In this document: piece after piece, positions 1 to 10,616 of the stretch | Position numbering within the stretch: the stretch's first letter is position 1 | How the letters are laid out: each line of letters begins with the position of its first letter | NCBI GenBank assembly: GCA_001939145.1 | Contig: LSRX01000319.1 | Location: 90,463 to 154,462 of the forward strand | Length of the DNA stretch: 64,000 bases | Source: Symbiodinium microadriaticum | Lineage: Eukaryota > Sar > Dinophyceae > Suessiales > Symbiodiniaceae | Direction: 5' to 3' | Notes under the pieces: generated by a model | The model's database searches: none | The model's input: the letters and a program-made list of their open reading frames with translations, nothing else | What the model was told of the DNA's origin: nothing | Made by a program: the position numbers and the translations under genes

Positions 1-88
<88 letters not shown>

Positions 89-158
89 AATATGATTATG
101 AATATGAATATGAATATGTATATGTATATGTATATGTGTATGTGTATGTGTATGTGTA
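1..158. repeat. TATATG hexamer microsatellite
   Basis: The window opens with about 25 units of a TATATG/TATGTA hexamer that drifts into GAATAT and then GTGTATGT variants. The frame open through it encodes only alternating Met-Tyr and is not a gene. Confidence 0.95.
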
Positions 159-625
159 TACTTTTTGGCTTCAGAATCCAGCGCTGAAGCCTTTTTCTCT
201 ACAGGGTTTGGGCGATTCCGGGGTTGAGGCCGACCACACAGGTCTCTCCGTTAGTCCAGATTCTCCGTGCAGTCAACAAAGTCCGACTGAGTAGTCGGAT
301 TGCATGACGGACCGCGGCACATCGCCGACAGAGTGAAGCTCAACTCTTCACGCCCTAAACCCTAAACCCTAAACCGCTCAACTCTACCTCCATGGCTTGC
401 TCTTTTGTATTTCGGGTTGAGCTTCATGAGCCTATGTCTCCCAACCCGCGTTTGTTGGCGGTTTCAGGCTGTCTCTGTTCCTAAAATAGGGACCCCCCCT
501 TCAACCCAAAAACCCTAAAAACCCCACTTAGTTGTATGGTTCTTCCGAGTGGCAAAGAAGGCACTGATCTCAAGAGCTGGCGACAGGGAAGCGACCGCAA
601 CATCCTGCCCCAAGGTCCCATGGTG

Positions 626-744
626 CTTGGAGGCCCAGGGACTTTGTGAGTGGGTTAAAAGTGGAATTATAAGTACCCTAAATGGGGTTACCCTAATTAT
701 ATCCCTACTTATAACCGACTTACTAAGTCCCCTGGGCCTCCAAG
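626..744. mobile_element. Palindromic element, family N (single copy)
   Basis: Inverted ends CTTGGAGGCCCAGGGACTT and AAGTCCCCTGGGCCTCCAAG enclose an AT-rich centre with a second inner stem (TTATAAGTA / TACTTATAA). It is the size of the other palindromes here, but I saw no second copy. Confidence 0.75.
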
Positions 745-913
745 TATAGAGGGTTCCCCTTGAGTTAAGGATCCCTTTCAGGGTTACTACAAGGCTCACT
801 ACACGGGCTCCTTTAGCAATTCCCCCGAAAGTTCCTTTCAGGGTTATGCCAGGGTCCTGACAAACCAAAACTCAGAGGACGGATCCGGGGTCGTCTGTGG
901 CTGTTTAGAACTA

Positions 914-1046
914 CCCAGAGGCTCCGTAGTAGCTCCTTTTTGGGGGGGTTACCTTAGAGGATCCTAAGTATAAACCCTTTTTGGGGGTTACCTTATAGGA
1001 TCCTAAATATAAACCACAGGAAGGAATTACAATGAAGCCCATGATA
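914..1046. mobile_element. Family B palindrome with duplicated interior
   Basis: This is a degenerate B copy (ends CCCAGAGGCTCC and GAAGCCCATGAT). Its central segment, TTTTTGGGGG...TTACCTT..AGGATCCTAA.TATAAAC, occurs twice in tandem about 42 bp apart, so the element is longer than the usual 90 bp. Confidence 0.75.
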
Positions 1047-1145
1047 TGAACATGGTGGTTGAAGAAAGTATATTGGGGTTTGCATGATTTGTCGGAGGGC
1101 TCCGGAATCCGGTGGTATAAATGCTCCAAACAAGCTCTAGCGAAC

Positions 1146-1251
1146 CCTAAGGGTCCATGTACCCAATAAGCATATACTTTGGCCCCAAAGTACCTATATA
1201 GGGACTACTTTAAGGCCAAAGCATATACTATTTGGTACATGGACCCTTAGG
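1146..1251. mobile_element. Palindromic element, family H
   Basis: The arms CTAAGGGTCCATGTACC and GGTACATGGACCCTTAG surround CATATACTTTGG..CCAAAGCATATAC, giving two nested stems over 106 bp. Related copies are at 17276, 18766 and 62828. Confidence 0.85.
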
Positions 1252-1417
1252 GGAAGTTAGTGGCCTCTATGGGAGTATGCACCTGAAAGCTCGAACTCAG
1301 AACAGCGTTGACACGCCGGGAATGAGGATGGCAATACGTCGAGACAGTGACGAACCAGCTAGGTCGAGGACTGTAAGATGGGAGGAAGAAGAACTGGGAA
1401 CAGGAACGAACCGTAAC

Positions 1418-1482
1418 CACTAAACACTAAACCCTGAACGCTAAAGCCTAAACCTTAAGCCCTAAACCCTAAACCCTAATTA
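1418..1482 (-). repeat. CCCTAAA telomere-like array
   Basis: Degenerate CCCTAAA heptamers run through this stretch, and the opposite orientation (TTTAGGG) appears at about 1560-1612. Together they illustrate the orientation switching seen throughout the window. Confidence 0.85.
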
Positions 1483-1720
1483 AGCAATACATATCGTGAT
1501 CGTGAGACTCAGGAAACGGAGCTGCGTCGCTTGCCAGAGAAGTGGAACTATCAAGGTGGGTTTATAGGGTCTGGGGTTTATAGGGTTTAAGGCTTAGAGA
1601 TTAGGGTTTATGGCGCGACTAGTGGGCTATTAGTGCCGAGAGCGCTTGAGGCACCGATCTTCACAATACTCGCACAGTTCCTGGCGACACAACATTCAGA
1701 CAAATGGATGATAAATGCTG

Positions 1721-1846
1721 CTAATGTAGGGGCCTTAACAATTAGAATAGGGTTTTGGCTGTCGATAGTATACTATAAATTCAACAAGGAACACCCAAAA
1801 AGTGCAGGTGACTATGATAAGGCCTCTATTACTTATCCTATATGCA
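1721..1846. mobile_element. Degenerate family D element
   Basis: CTAATGTAGGGGCCTTAACA..TTAGAATAGGGTTTTGG matches the left end of D. The right end (GATAAGGCCTCTATTA) is diverged. A 'TACTATAAATTCAACAAGGAAC' centre resembles the D core. Confidence 0.6.
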
Positions 1847-1978
1847 CCCGCCAAAATACTGTAGGTAATCCTTAAAGGGCCTTATAACTATCCTATGTTT
1901 TTGTTCACTTGCTTACGTTTTAGACAACAGGGGCTCCAGGGCTAAGGGGTTCCAATCAAAATGGCGAGTCGGAAAAAC

Positions 1979-2107
1979 CGGACCACCGGAAGGATCCAAA
2001 AAAAAATAGATCCCCCAAGAAGGGGGTTCCTTGAAAGGTGCCCCTTAGTAGTATAGGGGTCCCAAATTAGGGGGATCTACCGTTTTAGATTCATCCGGTG
2101 GTCTGGG
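1979..2107. mobile_element. Palindromic element, family J
   Basis: The arms GACCACCGGAAGGATCC and GGATTCATCCGGTGGTC (imperfect) flank TAGATCCCCC...GGGGGATCTA. A better-kept relative lies at 11868-11985. Confidence 0.75.
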
Positions 2108-2339
2108 AGAGACTTCATTCACAACTCAAAGGGCTCTCCAAAAAATGAGGCGAATCTAGGTGAGGTACTCCCAGAAGAAGAGTCCTTAAATAAGCCACAA
2201 ACCCTAAACCCTACACCTAAACCCCCAAACCCTACATCCTTCACAATCGGCCTTGATGCCGCGCTGCCGGCAAGATACATCTCTGCGGCCTTCCAAGCAC
2301 CAGGCACCCCAAACCAGACGAGGAGAGTATAATACAACA

Positions 2340-2545
2340 TACTACAATTCCTACAGCATATATATATATATACCATACTATCATGTACTATACGACACTA
2401 TACTATTATGTAATATACTGTACCACACCGTAGTACACTGTGCTATACTGTAATGTACTGTACTATGCTATACTATACTATACTATACTATACTATACTA
2501 TACTATACTATACTATACTATACTGCACTATACTGAACTATATAT
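2340..2545. repeat. TACTA pentamer microsatellite, TA-rich
   Basis: A short TATATA run is followed by variants of TACTATAC that become a clean (TACTA)n array at about 2456-2524. There are no coding signs. Confidence 0.9.
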
Positions 2546-2758
2546 AATTAAACTATGTGGAGGGAACGGAATATTCCTCCTAACCCCAAACCTTGAACTT
2601 TAGGCTTGAAGGCGTCAGTCGTTGCGGTGAGCCACTGCCGTCTCCTTCAACAAGCACTTCGAAATTCATGGGTAGGTTGAAGTTAGCTTCCTTTAAATTA
2701 GGGCCTCCATTACTATAAGGCTTAGGGCTTGCATGCTCCCTCCCGCAGAGGCCCCAGG

Positions 2759-3142
2759 ATGCGCCGACCCACAGACAAAACCTTGAAGAAGCCAGCTCAA
2801 ATCAAAAGAGACCTACAAAGCACGAGACAAGACAGTCCTCACAGACGGTTGTTCTGTCCCATCCATTTTGGTTTTTTAACAGCTGCCTAGCACCAAACTT
2901 CATGTAAACGGACATGTCGAAATGATTGGCTCAACAGGCTTCAGCACTAAGCAGAAAGCCAAGCTCAGTGACCCAAAAGGCCCACTAACAAACGGATCTG
3001 ACAAGCAAGGTGTTGTGAACTCCGTCGCATGCGGGCCTCCTTCTCTTACATGCCGTGGTTTGGGACGTCCGGAAAACAGCCGAGAGCAATATCCATCAAT
3101 CGAGGGAAAACCTTTAATCATGAGAAGAAGCCCCGTATGATC
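2759..3142 (+). CDS. Possible exons, unknown protein
   Basis: A repeat-free island. From ATG at 2759 there is a 43-codon basic frame (Lys/Arg-rich, closing at TAG 2888-2890), preceded by a pyrimidine tract and CAG at about 2741-2748 that could be a splice acceptor. A second plus-strand frame of 72 codons runs 2922-3140 in another phase. The minus strand is also open for 73 codons over the same stretch, so strand and reality are uncertain. No family is recognised. Confidence 0.2.
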
Positions 3143-3194
3143 TGAGGCACATTCCCTATTTACGTGGCATTGAGCCCCCCCCCCAATAACAGTA

Positions 3195-3429
3195 TATGGG
3201 CATTGAAGCTTTAAAAAAAACTATAAGCCCAATATCTAGAAGGATCTAGAGATGAAGAGAGCACTACATGGGCATTGGAACTCTAAAGAATTATAAGCCC
3301 AATATCTAAAACGATCTAGAGATGAAGAGAGCCCTATGGCATAATTGAATCTTTAAAAAAACTCTCAGCCCAATCTCTAGAACGATCTATCTAGAGATGA
3401 AGAGAGCCCTATGACTATGGGCATTGACC
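3195..3429. repeat. Tandem repeat, about 72 bp, 3 copies
   Basis: Units beginning ATGGGCATTG and containing AAGCCCAATATCTAGA and GATCTAGAGATGAAGAGAGC occur three times, followed by the start of a fourth. Units differ by small indels and substitutions. A poly-C tract (about 3174-3184) lies just upstream. Confidence 0.9.
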
Positions 3430-3533
3430 TCTCTGGGCCCGGGCGGCACCTCCAAACGTCTGCCGCTGTTCCTGGAGCTCCCTCGGCGTGGGTCCGGAGA
3501 GCTGCTTGGCTGTTGAAGGGCCAGGGGGTTCGG

Positions 3534-3608
3534 GGTTTAGGGTTTAGGGTTCAGGGTTTAGGGTTCAGGGTTTAGGGTTTAGGTTCAGGGTTTAGGGTGT
3601 AGGGTGTA
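3534..3608 (+). repeat. TTTAGGG telomere-like array
   Basis: About ten TTTAGGG/TTCAGGG heptamers, ending in GGGTGTAGGG variants, immediately precede a family C palindrome. Confidence 0.9.
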
Positions 3609-3614
3609 GAGAAC

Positions 3615-3723
3615 TACGGTTGATGATAAAAACCCCGCATTACACATAATAAGGAATACATGCCATAATTCCCATAGTTTAGGGTCCGTAGGGTAATGCT
3701 AAGGATTTATATCATCAAGCGTA
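3615..3723. mobile_element. Family C palindrome, TA-bordered
   Basis: The ends CGGTTGATGATA and ATATCATCAAGCG are flanked by TA on both sides. The centre carries the family core CATTACACATAATAAGGAAT...CCATAGTTTAGGGTCC..GGTAATG. The two halves pair over nearly the whole length. Confidence 0.9.
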
Positions 3724-3844
3724 GCATTTGGGGCTTCGGCGGTTTAGGGATCATGAGTTGGGGATCCGGGGGCTGCTAAACTTTGGACTTCAGGGGTTTT
3801 AGTGGGTTTAACTCTGGGAGCTGAGGCTTTAGGCTGGAGGTAGG

Positions 3845-3963
3845 GTTGGATGATATATACATACATCCTTGGCGATACCTTATAGGGACCCTATATACCG
3901 TGAGAAGTTCTGGTATATAGTCCGTATACTATGGGTAATGCCGGATTGAGATCATCAACCGTA
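3845..3963. mobile_element. Degenerate family C palindrome
   Basis: The right arm (GGGTAATGCCGGATTGAGATC..CATCAACCGTA) is well kept. The left arm keeps only GGATGATATATACAT. Internally CTATATACC pairs with GGTATATAG. Confidence 0.65.
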
Positions 3964-3992
3964 GGGGGCCTGGATCTTCGAGTTCAGGGTCT

Positions 3993-4114
3993 AATTACTC
4001 CCTGGTTCTTAGTAGGGTATGGGGGAATGGATCCCTGTGATAGCCCCTTAAGGTCCCCTATACTAGTCCCAGAAACCCCATTCCCCCATTCCCAACTAAG
4101 AACCAGGGAGATTA
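3993..4114. mobile_element. Palindromic element, family K
   Basis: The arms ACTCCCTGGTTCTTAGTAGGG and CCCAACTAAGAACCAGGGAG, plus the inner GGGGGAATGG / CCATTCCCCC, make a 120-bp foldback. A second copy is at 60484-60580. Confidence 0.85.
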
Positions 4115-4544
4115 CAGCGTCGGGGATTCGACTTCAGGTATCAGGGCGTTACGGCTTCCCCGGGCTTAGGCTTGAGGCTCCTGTAGGGTTTGATATGGCA
4201 GTTCTTAAAACGTAGAGGTTTGGGGTTTAGGGTTTAGCCAAAGTGTATACGTCCCCTTAAAACAGAGAGTATCATTCCCAGTGGTCCTCCTGCAGGAAAC
4301 GGACCACATCACACATGGCTATCCACAGCCCTTTCACTAGCTTGACCCTTTGAATTTTGAACATTCTGGAAACACGTCTCCTGAACAAGATCGTCGTACA
4401 AAAGTACCATGGGGGGGAGCATCCCGAGTTCAAACCCTGCAGATGAACGCGTGCTTGATCTCCATCAGCGCAACAAAAACCCAACAGCCGCCGTTTGGCA
4501 GAGTCGCCATAAAGCTCTTTGAGCAGACATCGTACAGAAAGCGA

Positions 4545-4655
4545 CTGTAGGGTTTAGGGTTTAGGGATTTAGGGATTTAGGGGTTTAGGGATTTAGGGTT
4601 TAGGGGTTTAGGGTTTAGGGGTTTAGGGGTTTAGGGGTTTAGGGCTTTAGGGGTT
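4545..4655 (+). repeat. TTTAGGG telomere-like array
   Basis: About 14 units alternating TTTAGGG, TTTAGGGG and GATTTAGG. Octamers with a fourth G are as common as the canonical heptamer. Confidence 0.92.
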
Positions 4656-5210
4656 AAGGGCCATCATCCACACAATAGAAACTCGATCCTGGACCGATCA
4701 AGCTTCCGACAACGACTTAAGAGAAACTTCATATACCATACTGCGGATTCATAGAAAAAGGGAGTTCAGGTTCATATACACCATAATAGGGATTCATAGT
4801 ATAGGGGTCTACGGCCCCTAAGGATGAGGGTCACAGGAAAGGGGCCGGGTTTTTGTTTGAAAGGCTGCTCGGTGTTTTGGGCTCGGGGTTGGAGCGCCAC
4901 AAACGTAAGAGCCCAAAGCCGCAACCTGAAAGCACCACCCCCGAAATCCTCAAACCCTACCAGAAACTCCAAAAACCTGCTGTGATAAGGGTTCTACCCT
5001 CTGATTTTTGGTCATAACTTTGTAGGGTTTGGGTCACAGCTAAACCTGAGAAGCCTAAACCCCCAAACAGTACACCCTGAAACTTCAACCGTAAACCCTA
5101 AACCTTAGAGCCCTAAACCCCCAAACAGCACACCCTGAAACTTAAGCCGTAAAGAACTCCACCCCCGACGGGAAGCCCTCCACCCAACCTCGAACCCAGA
5201 GCTGAAAATT

Positions 5211-5357
5211 CCTAGAGACTCCAAAACCCCTGAATTAAGGAATCTACATTAAATCTTATTAGGGTTCTTATTATAACCCTAAACCCCAAAATTATAGTAA
5301 GAACCCTAGTAAGACTTATGGTATATTCCTTAATTAAGGGGTTTTGGAGTCTCTGGG
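5211..5357. mobile_element. Family A palindrome, longest copy
   Basis: The arms TAGAGACTCCAAAACCCCT and AAGGGGTTTTGGAGTCTCT enclose two further inverted segments. This copy is about 40 bp longer than others because the centre contains an additional CCCTAAACCCC stretch with flanking inverted copies of ATTATAGTAAGAACCC. Confidence 0.88.
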
Positions 5358-5429
5358 TTCCAGTTTCCTCCCAGGGGGGCGCAGCGCCTAAACCTTGCAC
5401 CTTAGGCCCCTCGTTCCGGTTTAAGGTTC

Positions 5430-5590
5430 AGGGTGTAAGCCCTAAAACCCTAAACCCTAAACCCAAAAAACCCTAAACCCGAAAACCCTAAAACCCGAAA
5501 ACCCTAAAACTCTAAAAAACCAGAAAACCCTAAGCCCTAAACCCGAAAACCCCTAAACCCTAAAACTCGAAGACCCTAAACCCCACAACA
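5430..5590 (-). repeat. CCCTAAA array with AAAACCC variants
   Basis: Long degenerate array mixing CCCTAAA, CCCTAAAA, CCCGAAAA and CCAGAAAA units. Confidence 0.9.
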
Positions 5591-5671
5591 AAAGAAACAT
5601 CGAGTTTGCTCCAGGGAGCTCCAGAAGCTCTTGGACCTCGATTGTCAAGTTAGATTCGGTTAGGCCCAAGT

Positions 5672-5757
5672 TAAATTCGGTTAGGGTTTAGGGTTCAGGG
5701 TTTAAGGTTCAGGGTTTAGGGTTCAGGGTTTAGGGTTCAGGGTTTAGGGTTTAGGGG
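5672..5757 (+). repeat. TTTAGGG/TTCAGGG array
   Basis: Alternating TTTAGGG and TTCAGGG give a 14-bp higher-order period. It follows a short duplicated segment (AAGTTAGATTCGGTTAGG / AAGTTAAATTCGGTTAGG at 5648 and 5669). Confidence 0.9.
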
Positions 5758-5907
5758 GAAGACCGAGAAACTGTTCCTTGTTATTGGGCTCTCTTTTGGT
5801 ACTCCTTTAGCCCCCAATCGGCGCAGCATGGCCCGGGATGTAGCGCCAAGAAGCGTCTGGGGGAAACCAAACGGAAAGCAGCAAGCGTGATAGCATGTCT
5901 GAGCAAT

Positions 5908-6022
5908 CCTAAACCCTAAACCCCAAACCCTAAACCCTAAACCCTATAAACCCTAAACCCCAAACCCTATAAACCCTAAAGAACCCCATAAACCCTACAA
6001 GCCCTAAACCCTAAAGAACCCG
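5908..6022 (-). repeat. CCCTAAA telomere-like array
   Basis: About 14 units with CCCCAAA and CCCTATAAA variants. Confidence 0.9.
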
Positions 6023-6117
6023 AGAAGCCCCAGTATCATAAGAAGTGAGATCCTGACCAGAGCTTCCCGGGCCCCTCAAGGCATCTGAACAACAAGCAGA
6101 GGCCCCCCTAAACCGTA

Positions 6118-6212
6118 GGCTTTAGGGTTTAGGGTTCAGGGTTTGGGGTTTAGGGTTTGGGGTTTGGGGCTTAGGGTTTGGGGTTTGGGGGTTTAGGGGT
6201 TGAGGTTTAGGG
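6118..6212 (+). repeat. TTTAGGG/TTTGGGG array
   Basis: About 12 units, with many TTTGGGG variants at the 3' end. Confidence 0.9.
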
Positions 6213-6395
6213 GCCCCCCTGAAGGCCCCGAAGCCCTATGACCCACACAAGACCTCAAGAAGCATCTGTCCTCGCCTGAGTTTAACATGGATCCCCAAAC
6301 AGAACCCTCGTGAGTCTGTAGCTCTTCCTCCGAGCGACTCTTCATCCAGCGACATGGAGCATCCGCTGTGTACACAAATCCTACACCCCGGAAAC

Positions 6396-6515
6396 TAGGA
6401 CGTTTTCAAGCGGGTATTTACCGTTATGGGAGCCTTATAGAAGGTCTATATACCTTATAGAAGCCTCATAGATGGCCCATATACCCTAAGCTCCCCACCT
6501 GTAGTTTCCTTTAAC
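6396..6515. mobile_element. Family T element
   Basis: Runs from CTAGGACGTTTTCA through GGTATTTACCGTTATGGGAG and ..TAGAAGGTCTATATACC to CTCCCCACCTGTAGTTTCC. This core recurs at 28010, 42436, 48130 and 54204. The terminal inverted repeat is short (CAGGTGGG/CCCACCTG in better copies), so the class is uncertain. Confidence 0.75.
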
Positions 6516-6699
6516 TGAAGTCCTTATAATTAAGACCCAGCCTCAACTCAGAGCCCGAACCTTTCTGGGCCAAACGACGCGATCTGTTGTGGCAAGGGCG
6601 AGCTCGGCGAGGACGCCGTGCTGCTGAACTTTGCGTAGGAGGTCCTTCTTCTAAAGCACTTCAGCGGTTTACTAACCTCAAGTTAGCGCTTTAGGGTTC

Positions 6700-6798
6700 T
6701 TGGGGGTGTAGGGTTTAGGGTTCAGGGGTTTAGGGTTTGGGGGTTTAGGGTTTAGGGCTTAGGGGTTTCGGGTTTAGGGGTTGGGGGGTTTCGGGGTT
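6700..6798 (+). repeat. TTTAGGG telomere-like array
   Basis: Degenerate heptamers and octamers. Confidence 0.88.
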
Positions 6799-6845
6799 GT
6801 CTGTGAGTTTCTAGAGGTCTGGGGCCTCATGGGGATGCCCTTAAG

Positions 6846-6950
6846 GGAGTACTAGAAACTCCTAGAAATGCCTAGAAATTCCTTGAAATTCCTAGAAACT
6901 CCTTGAAATTTCTAGCAATTCCTACAAATTCCTAGAAACTCCTACTAGAT
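6846..6950. repeat. 10-bp minisatellite
   Basis: About ten tandem units of CCTAGAAATT/CCTTGAAACT, with phase conserved throughout. No other copy was seen in the window. Confidence 0.9.
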
Positions 6951-6984
6951 GGGATTGGTTGGGGCTTAGGGTTTATGGAGGTTA

Positions 6985-7125
6985 GGGCTTCGGGTTTAGG
7001 GCTTTTAGGGGCTTCAGGTCTGTAGGGGTTTCGGGTCTTTAGGGATTTAGGGTCTTTAGCACCTTAGGGTTTAGGGGTTTAGGGTATTTAGGGTCTTAGG
7101 GTCTTTAGGGGTTTAGCTAGGGGTT
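6985..7125 (+). repeat. Degenerate TTTAGGG array
   Basis: Strongly diverged units with TCTTTAGG and CTTTAGCACC interruptions. Confidence 0.75.
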
Positions 7126-7447
7126 GGGGTTCAGGGGCTACTTGGGTCCAAAGACCTCGTTCTCTCCCAAGTCTCATGTCCCGCTTTGGGCACAAAACGG
7201 ACCACTCCGGTTCTGGTGGGGCACCAAGAGAGTACAGAACACAGGGGATTTTGTTTAGAAGAAGTTTTGGGGGCTCATAAAAATATACTCCCAAAACAGT
7301 AGTGGCCTGGGGGTTCAGGTGACGTTAATTGTACTTGTGTGGGTTGTCATTGCTGATCTCGACCCGGAGCTATCACAGGTGTGTTTTCAGTTGCAACTGC
7401 GAGGCAACAAAGACCAATCCTCTTGCTCGCATGATAATTGAATCAAC

Positions 7448-7562
7448 CGCTAAACCCCTAAACCCTCAACCCTAAACCTCAACCCTTAACCACTAAACCC
7501 TACAAGCCCTGAGCCCCTAAACCCTAACTCCTCAACCCTAAAACCCTAAACCCCTAAACCTC
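7448..7562 (-). repeat. CCCTAAA telomere-like array
   Basis: Degenerate CCCTAAAC, CCCTCAAC and CCTAAACC units. Confidence 0.88.
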
Positions 7563-7639
7563 ATCCCGGCCCCACCTTGCGGGTCTTTGCATAGGCCTCC
7601 TTTCCCATGCCAAACCGACCTTGAGATGTGTAGAACTTA

Positions 7640-7746
7640 CCCATAGCCCGCTAAGTAGTTCCTTTTTGGGCTTAGGGTTTAGGGTTTAGCGCCTTATAGG
7701 ATTCTAAATATGAACCATGAGCAGGAATTACTTAGGGGCCTATGGG
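7640..7746. mobile_element. Family B palindrome with TTTAGGG insert
   Basis: The ends CCCATAGCCCGCTAAGTAGTTCC and GGAATTACTTAGGGGCCTATGGG belong to the B subtype with the GGCCCCTAAG motif. Where other copies read TTTTTGGGATTACCTTATAGG, this one reads TTTTTGGG, then about 20 bp of TTAGGGTTTAGGG, then CCTTATAGG: telomeric DNA inside a mobile element. Confidence 0.85.
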
Positions 7747-7995
7747 CAGGTTGAAATTTGGCACGCAACGTGCTGAGCTTACCGTCAGCGCTTCCATCAT
7801 ACAGAATCGAAAATCCTCGTTGACCGCAAATTCTAAATTTGTGTGCAGGGTCTTTATTAGGAATCTGCCTACACTTCCATTGCCTTCACCCCCAAACCCT
7901 TAGTCAAAACCAGACTAAGCCAAAAGCAGCCAGCTGTTTCGTAGTCGGAGCCCTACACCTCCAAATCCTCCAGTCTACAGCCCCAAAACATCAGG

Positions 7996-8270
7996 CTAAC
8001 ATAGGGGCCTTAATAATTAGAATAGGCTTTATGGGCTCCCCGTCTGTACTGTAATCAGAGTATTAGTACAATATAGGGGTCGTAATAATTAGACAATAGG
8101 GTTTTGGGGCCCCTTATACTGTACTTATAATAAGGACTCACCAAAAAAATAAAAGATATAATAAAAATAATTAGAATAACATGTTGGGGCCCCTTGTCTG
8201 TACTCACAAGAGACCCCGCACCCCGAAAAAAAATAGTATTGGTAATTCTTTGGGCACCTAAAGTAATGTG
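7996..8270. mobile_element. Cluster of family D element parts
   Basis: At least three D-like left halves (..TAGGGG.C.TAATAATTAGAATAGG) occur in the same orientation at about 7998, 8076 and 8167, closed by one right end (GGTAATTCTTTGGGCACCTAAAGTAATGTG). It looks like a partially tandem D copy. Confidence 0.7.
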
Positions 8271-8347
8271 TCGGGCTACAGAAGTCTCAAAAGAGTCCGA
8301 AGCCCCAAAACCCTCGAGGTTTGAACCTTAGGTTCAACCTCGCTTTC

Positions 8348-8425
8348 GGGTCAGAGGGTTTAGGGTATCAGGGTTTAGGGTTTAGGGTTTTAGGGTTTAG
8401 GGGTGTAGGGTTTAGGGTTTAGGGG
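8348..8425 (+). repeat. TTTAGGG telomere-like array
   Basis: About nine units, directly abutting a decayed family A copy. Confidence 0.88.
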
Positions 8426-8427
8426 CC

Positions 8428-8527
8428 GAGAGACTCCAATTTCCCTTAATTAAGGAATGTACCTTAAGTCGTATCAGTGATCCTACAATCTATCTAATAT
8501 TCCTTAAATTAGGGGTATTTCTGGGTA
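8428..8527. mobile_element. Decayed family A palindrome
   Basis: GAGACTCCAATTTCCCTTAA, then TAAGGAATGTACCTTAAG, then ATATTCCTTAAATTAGGGGTA. The right end is lost. Confidence 0.65.
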
Positions 8528-8732
8528 CCTCTTGTAGAGCCTTCTTAGCGATCTAACGACTATTTGGGAAGAGTGCTACTACTAAACCAGAGCCCTGTAC
8601 TAATTACCTAGTAGAACTTCGTCTGGTGCGACATACGGGAACCAAAGTGGGTTCGTAACTTAGAACAGCAGGCAGAAGCGGCCTTATCCGTCCCTTTCTG
8701 CAGGCCGAGGACGCTGAGGTTTAGGCTTAAGG

Positions 8733-8841
8733 CCCAGAGACTCCAAAACCCCTTAATTCAGGAGTATACCTTAAATCTTATTGGTGTTCTTGTTTTGATT
8801 TAAAGCCTATTCCTTAATTAAGGGGTTTTGGAGTCTCTGGG
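8733..8841. mobile_element. Family A palindrome
   Basis: CCCAGAGACTCCAAAACCCC and GGGGTTTTGGAGTCTCTGGG are perfect 20-bp ends. The inner ATACCTTAAATCTTATT core is typical of the family. Confidence 0.92.
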
Positions 8842-9184
8842 GGGTTTGGGGTTCAGTTCAGGGTGCAGGGAAAAACAGAACAAGTCCAGAGCTGCCGCAA
8901 TCCCGATTCTCAAATCTAAGTCTGACCCTAAGTGCTGCAGCCCTTAATTCAGCGAACACGAACAAACATGTATAATCCTTCCAACCACGAACCTCGGAAG
9001 AAACACATACAAGCAACTGCTGAAGACATATGTAAAGACTGTTGGACAACCCTATACCCCGAAACGGGGAAACCCGAACCATGAACTCCAAACCCTAAAC
9101 CCCAATCTGCTATGGATCCCTCACAGGAGCCCTTACAGATTGTAGAAACCCCAAATCTACACCCCAAATCTTAGTGCCGTGTAG

Positions 9185-9345
9185 ACCCCAAACCCAAAAT
9201 CCTGAACCCTAAACCCTCAACCCTGAACCTTAAATCCTAAACCCTAAACCCTAAATCCTAAACCCTAAACCCTAAATCCTAAACCCTAAACCCTAAATCC
9301 TAAACCCTCAACCCCTTAACCCTAAATCCTGAACCCTGAAACCCC
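9185..9345 (-). repeat. CCCTAAA array with 21-bp periodicity
   Basis: CCCTAAACCCTAAATCCTAAA repeats as a 21-bp higher-order unit several times at about 9235-9310, within a longer degenerate array. Confidence 0.9.
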
Positions 9346-9762
9346 GAAAGCCCCAAGTCCCTCCCAGAATCCCCCAGAGAAACAGCTCTGGAGGCCTTAA
9401 AGAAACCCCTTTTAGAACCCTTTTTTGGGATTCATTAGAGGAGCCCGTTTTGAAGCCCTTTCGGATTCCTTGCCTTAAAGGAGCCCTGAAAGAACCCTCA
9501 ACCCTTGAAGTAGCCGTTACAGGACCCTCAACCCTTGAAGTCCTAAACCTTAAAGGAGCCCTTATAGAACCCTCAACCCCTGAACCCTAAAGCCTCAACC
9601 CCTAAACCCTAAACCCTCAACCCGTAAAGGAGCCCTGTACTCAGAGAAACAGCTCTGGGCGCCGGGCTGGTTCGCGGCCGCCGCGGGCAAAGGAGGAGAT
9701 CGCGGATCGCCGCCGTTAGCGGAAGTGACAGAGGCCTGGCTTTAAGGGGCTTCGGGGCTTCA

Positions 9763-9910
9763 GGCCCTAAACCCTAAAGGAATCCGTTAAAGGGAGGGTC
9801 CTTAAAGGAACCCTAAATGGTGTAGGGGTTTAGGGGGCCCTAAACCCTAAAGGAATCCTTAAAGGAAGGGTCCCTAAAGGAACCCTAAATGGTGTAGGGG
9901 TTTAGGGGCT
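9763..9910. repeat. 73-bp tandem duplication
   Basis: Two units start with GGCCCTAAACCCTAAAGGAA at 9763 and 9836 and end in AATGGTGTAGGGGTTTAGGG. The join reads TTTAGGGGGCCCTAAA, so the two telomere orientations meet head to head. Confidence 0.88.
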
Positions 9911-10083
9911 TCGGGGCTTCGGGGTTTTGGCGGGGGTTTTTGTTTAGGGGCTTCGGGGCTTCAGGGTTTTAGGGGTGATAGGTTTTCAGGGCTTGATGTC
10001 TTCAGGACTCCGGGGCTCTAGGGCTCTGGGGCAGGGGGGGGGGTTAGGGATAACTAACTGTCAACAACCCCAGACAGAAGTAT

Positions 10084-10375
10084 TATTGTCGCATGCAATC
10101 ACAATCTGCACGAAAATGTCTGACGACTTTGCGGGGTCAGCAAACACCAGCAAGTTCTGCCTGAATCGCAAAGCCCGCCGCAGGCATTGGGCCACATAAT
10201 CCTTGGAAAGGCCGGACGGATGTGCAGTCAAAGGGCTGTAGCTCTAAGGTGGAGGTCTACTTGCTTGCTGGTTCCTGATCGGAAAGGGCCGAATATCATA
10301 TTTACCAGAAAAGGAACCGCTACGGATTTTGATGAGGCAGCTTTGGTAAGGGCCGCAATAGCACGGCACCCTTAG
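10084..10375 (+). CDS. Possible two-exon gene fragment
   Basis: Repeat-free island. One plus frame (through about 10084-10199) contains TKMSDDFAGSANTSKF and ends at TAA. A second, in another phase (10187-10375), ends ATDFDEAALVRAAIARHP before TAG. The phases could be joined by an intron around 10200-10270, but I see no decisive splice pair. No family recognised; it could be chance openness. Confidence 0.22.
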
Positions 10376-10616
10376 AAGAAGGATCCCAAAAGGGACGCTA
10401 ATTTAGAAAACTACCCAAATGTCTGGCCAGGTGACTGCTGGCTTCGACAGCTGCCGGCAAGTTGCAGCAAAACACAACGTATAGCCCTGCCCCCAAACTG
10501 AACTGGCCCTTAAGCCTCAACCCCTGAACCCAAAGCCTAAACCTCAAAACCCGAAACCCCCGGCCAACAAAAATTACCCCAAGCTCCAAACCCGCTTAAA
10601 GCCCCTAAACCCTATG

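Noticed and set aside
2..187. Met-Tyr repeat protein at the window start
   Set aside because: It is a translated TATATG microsatellite with no codon structure.
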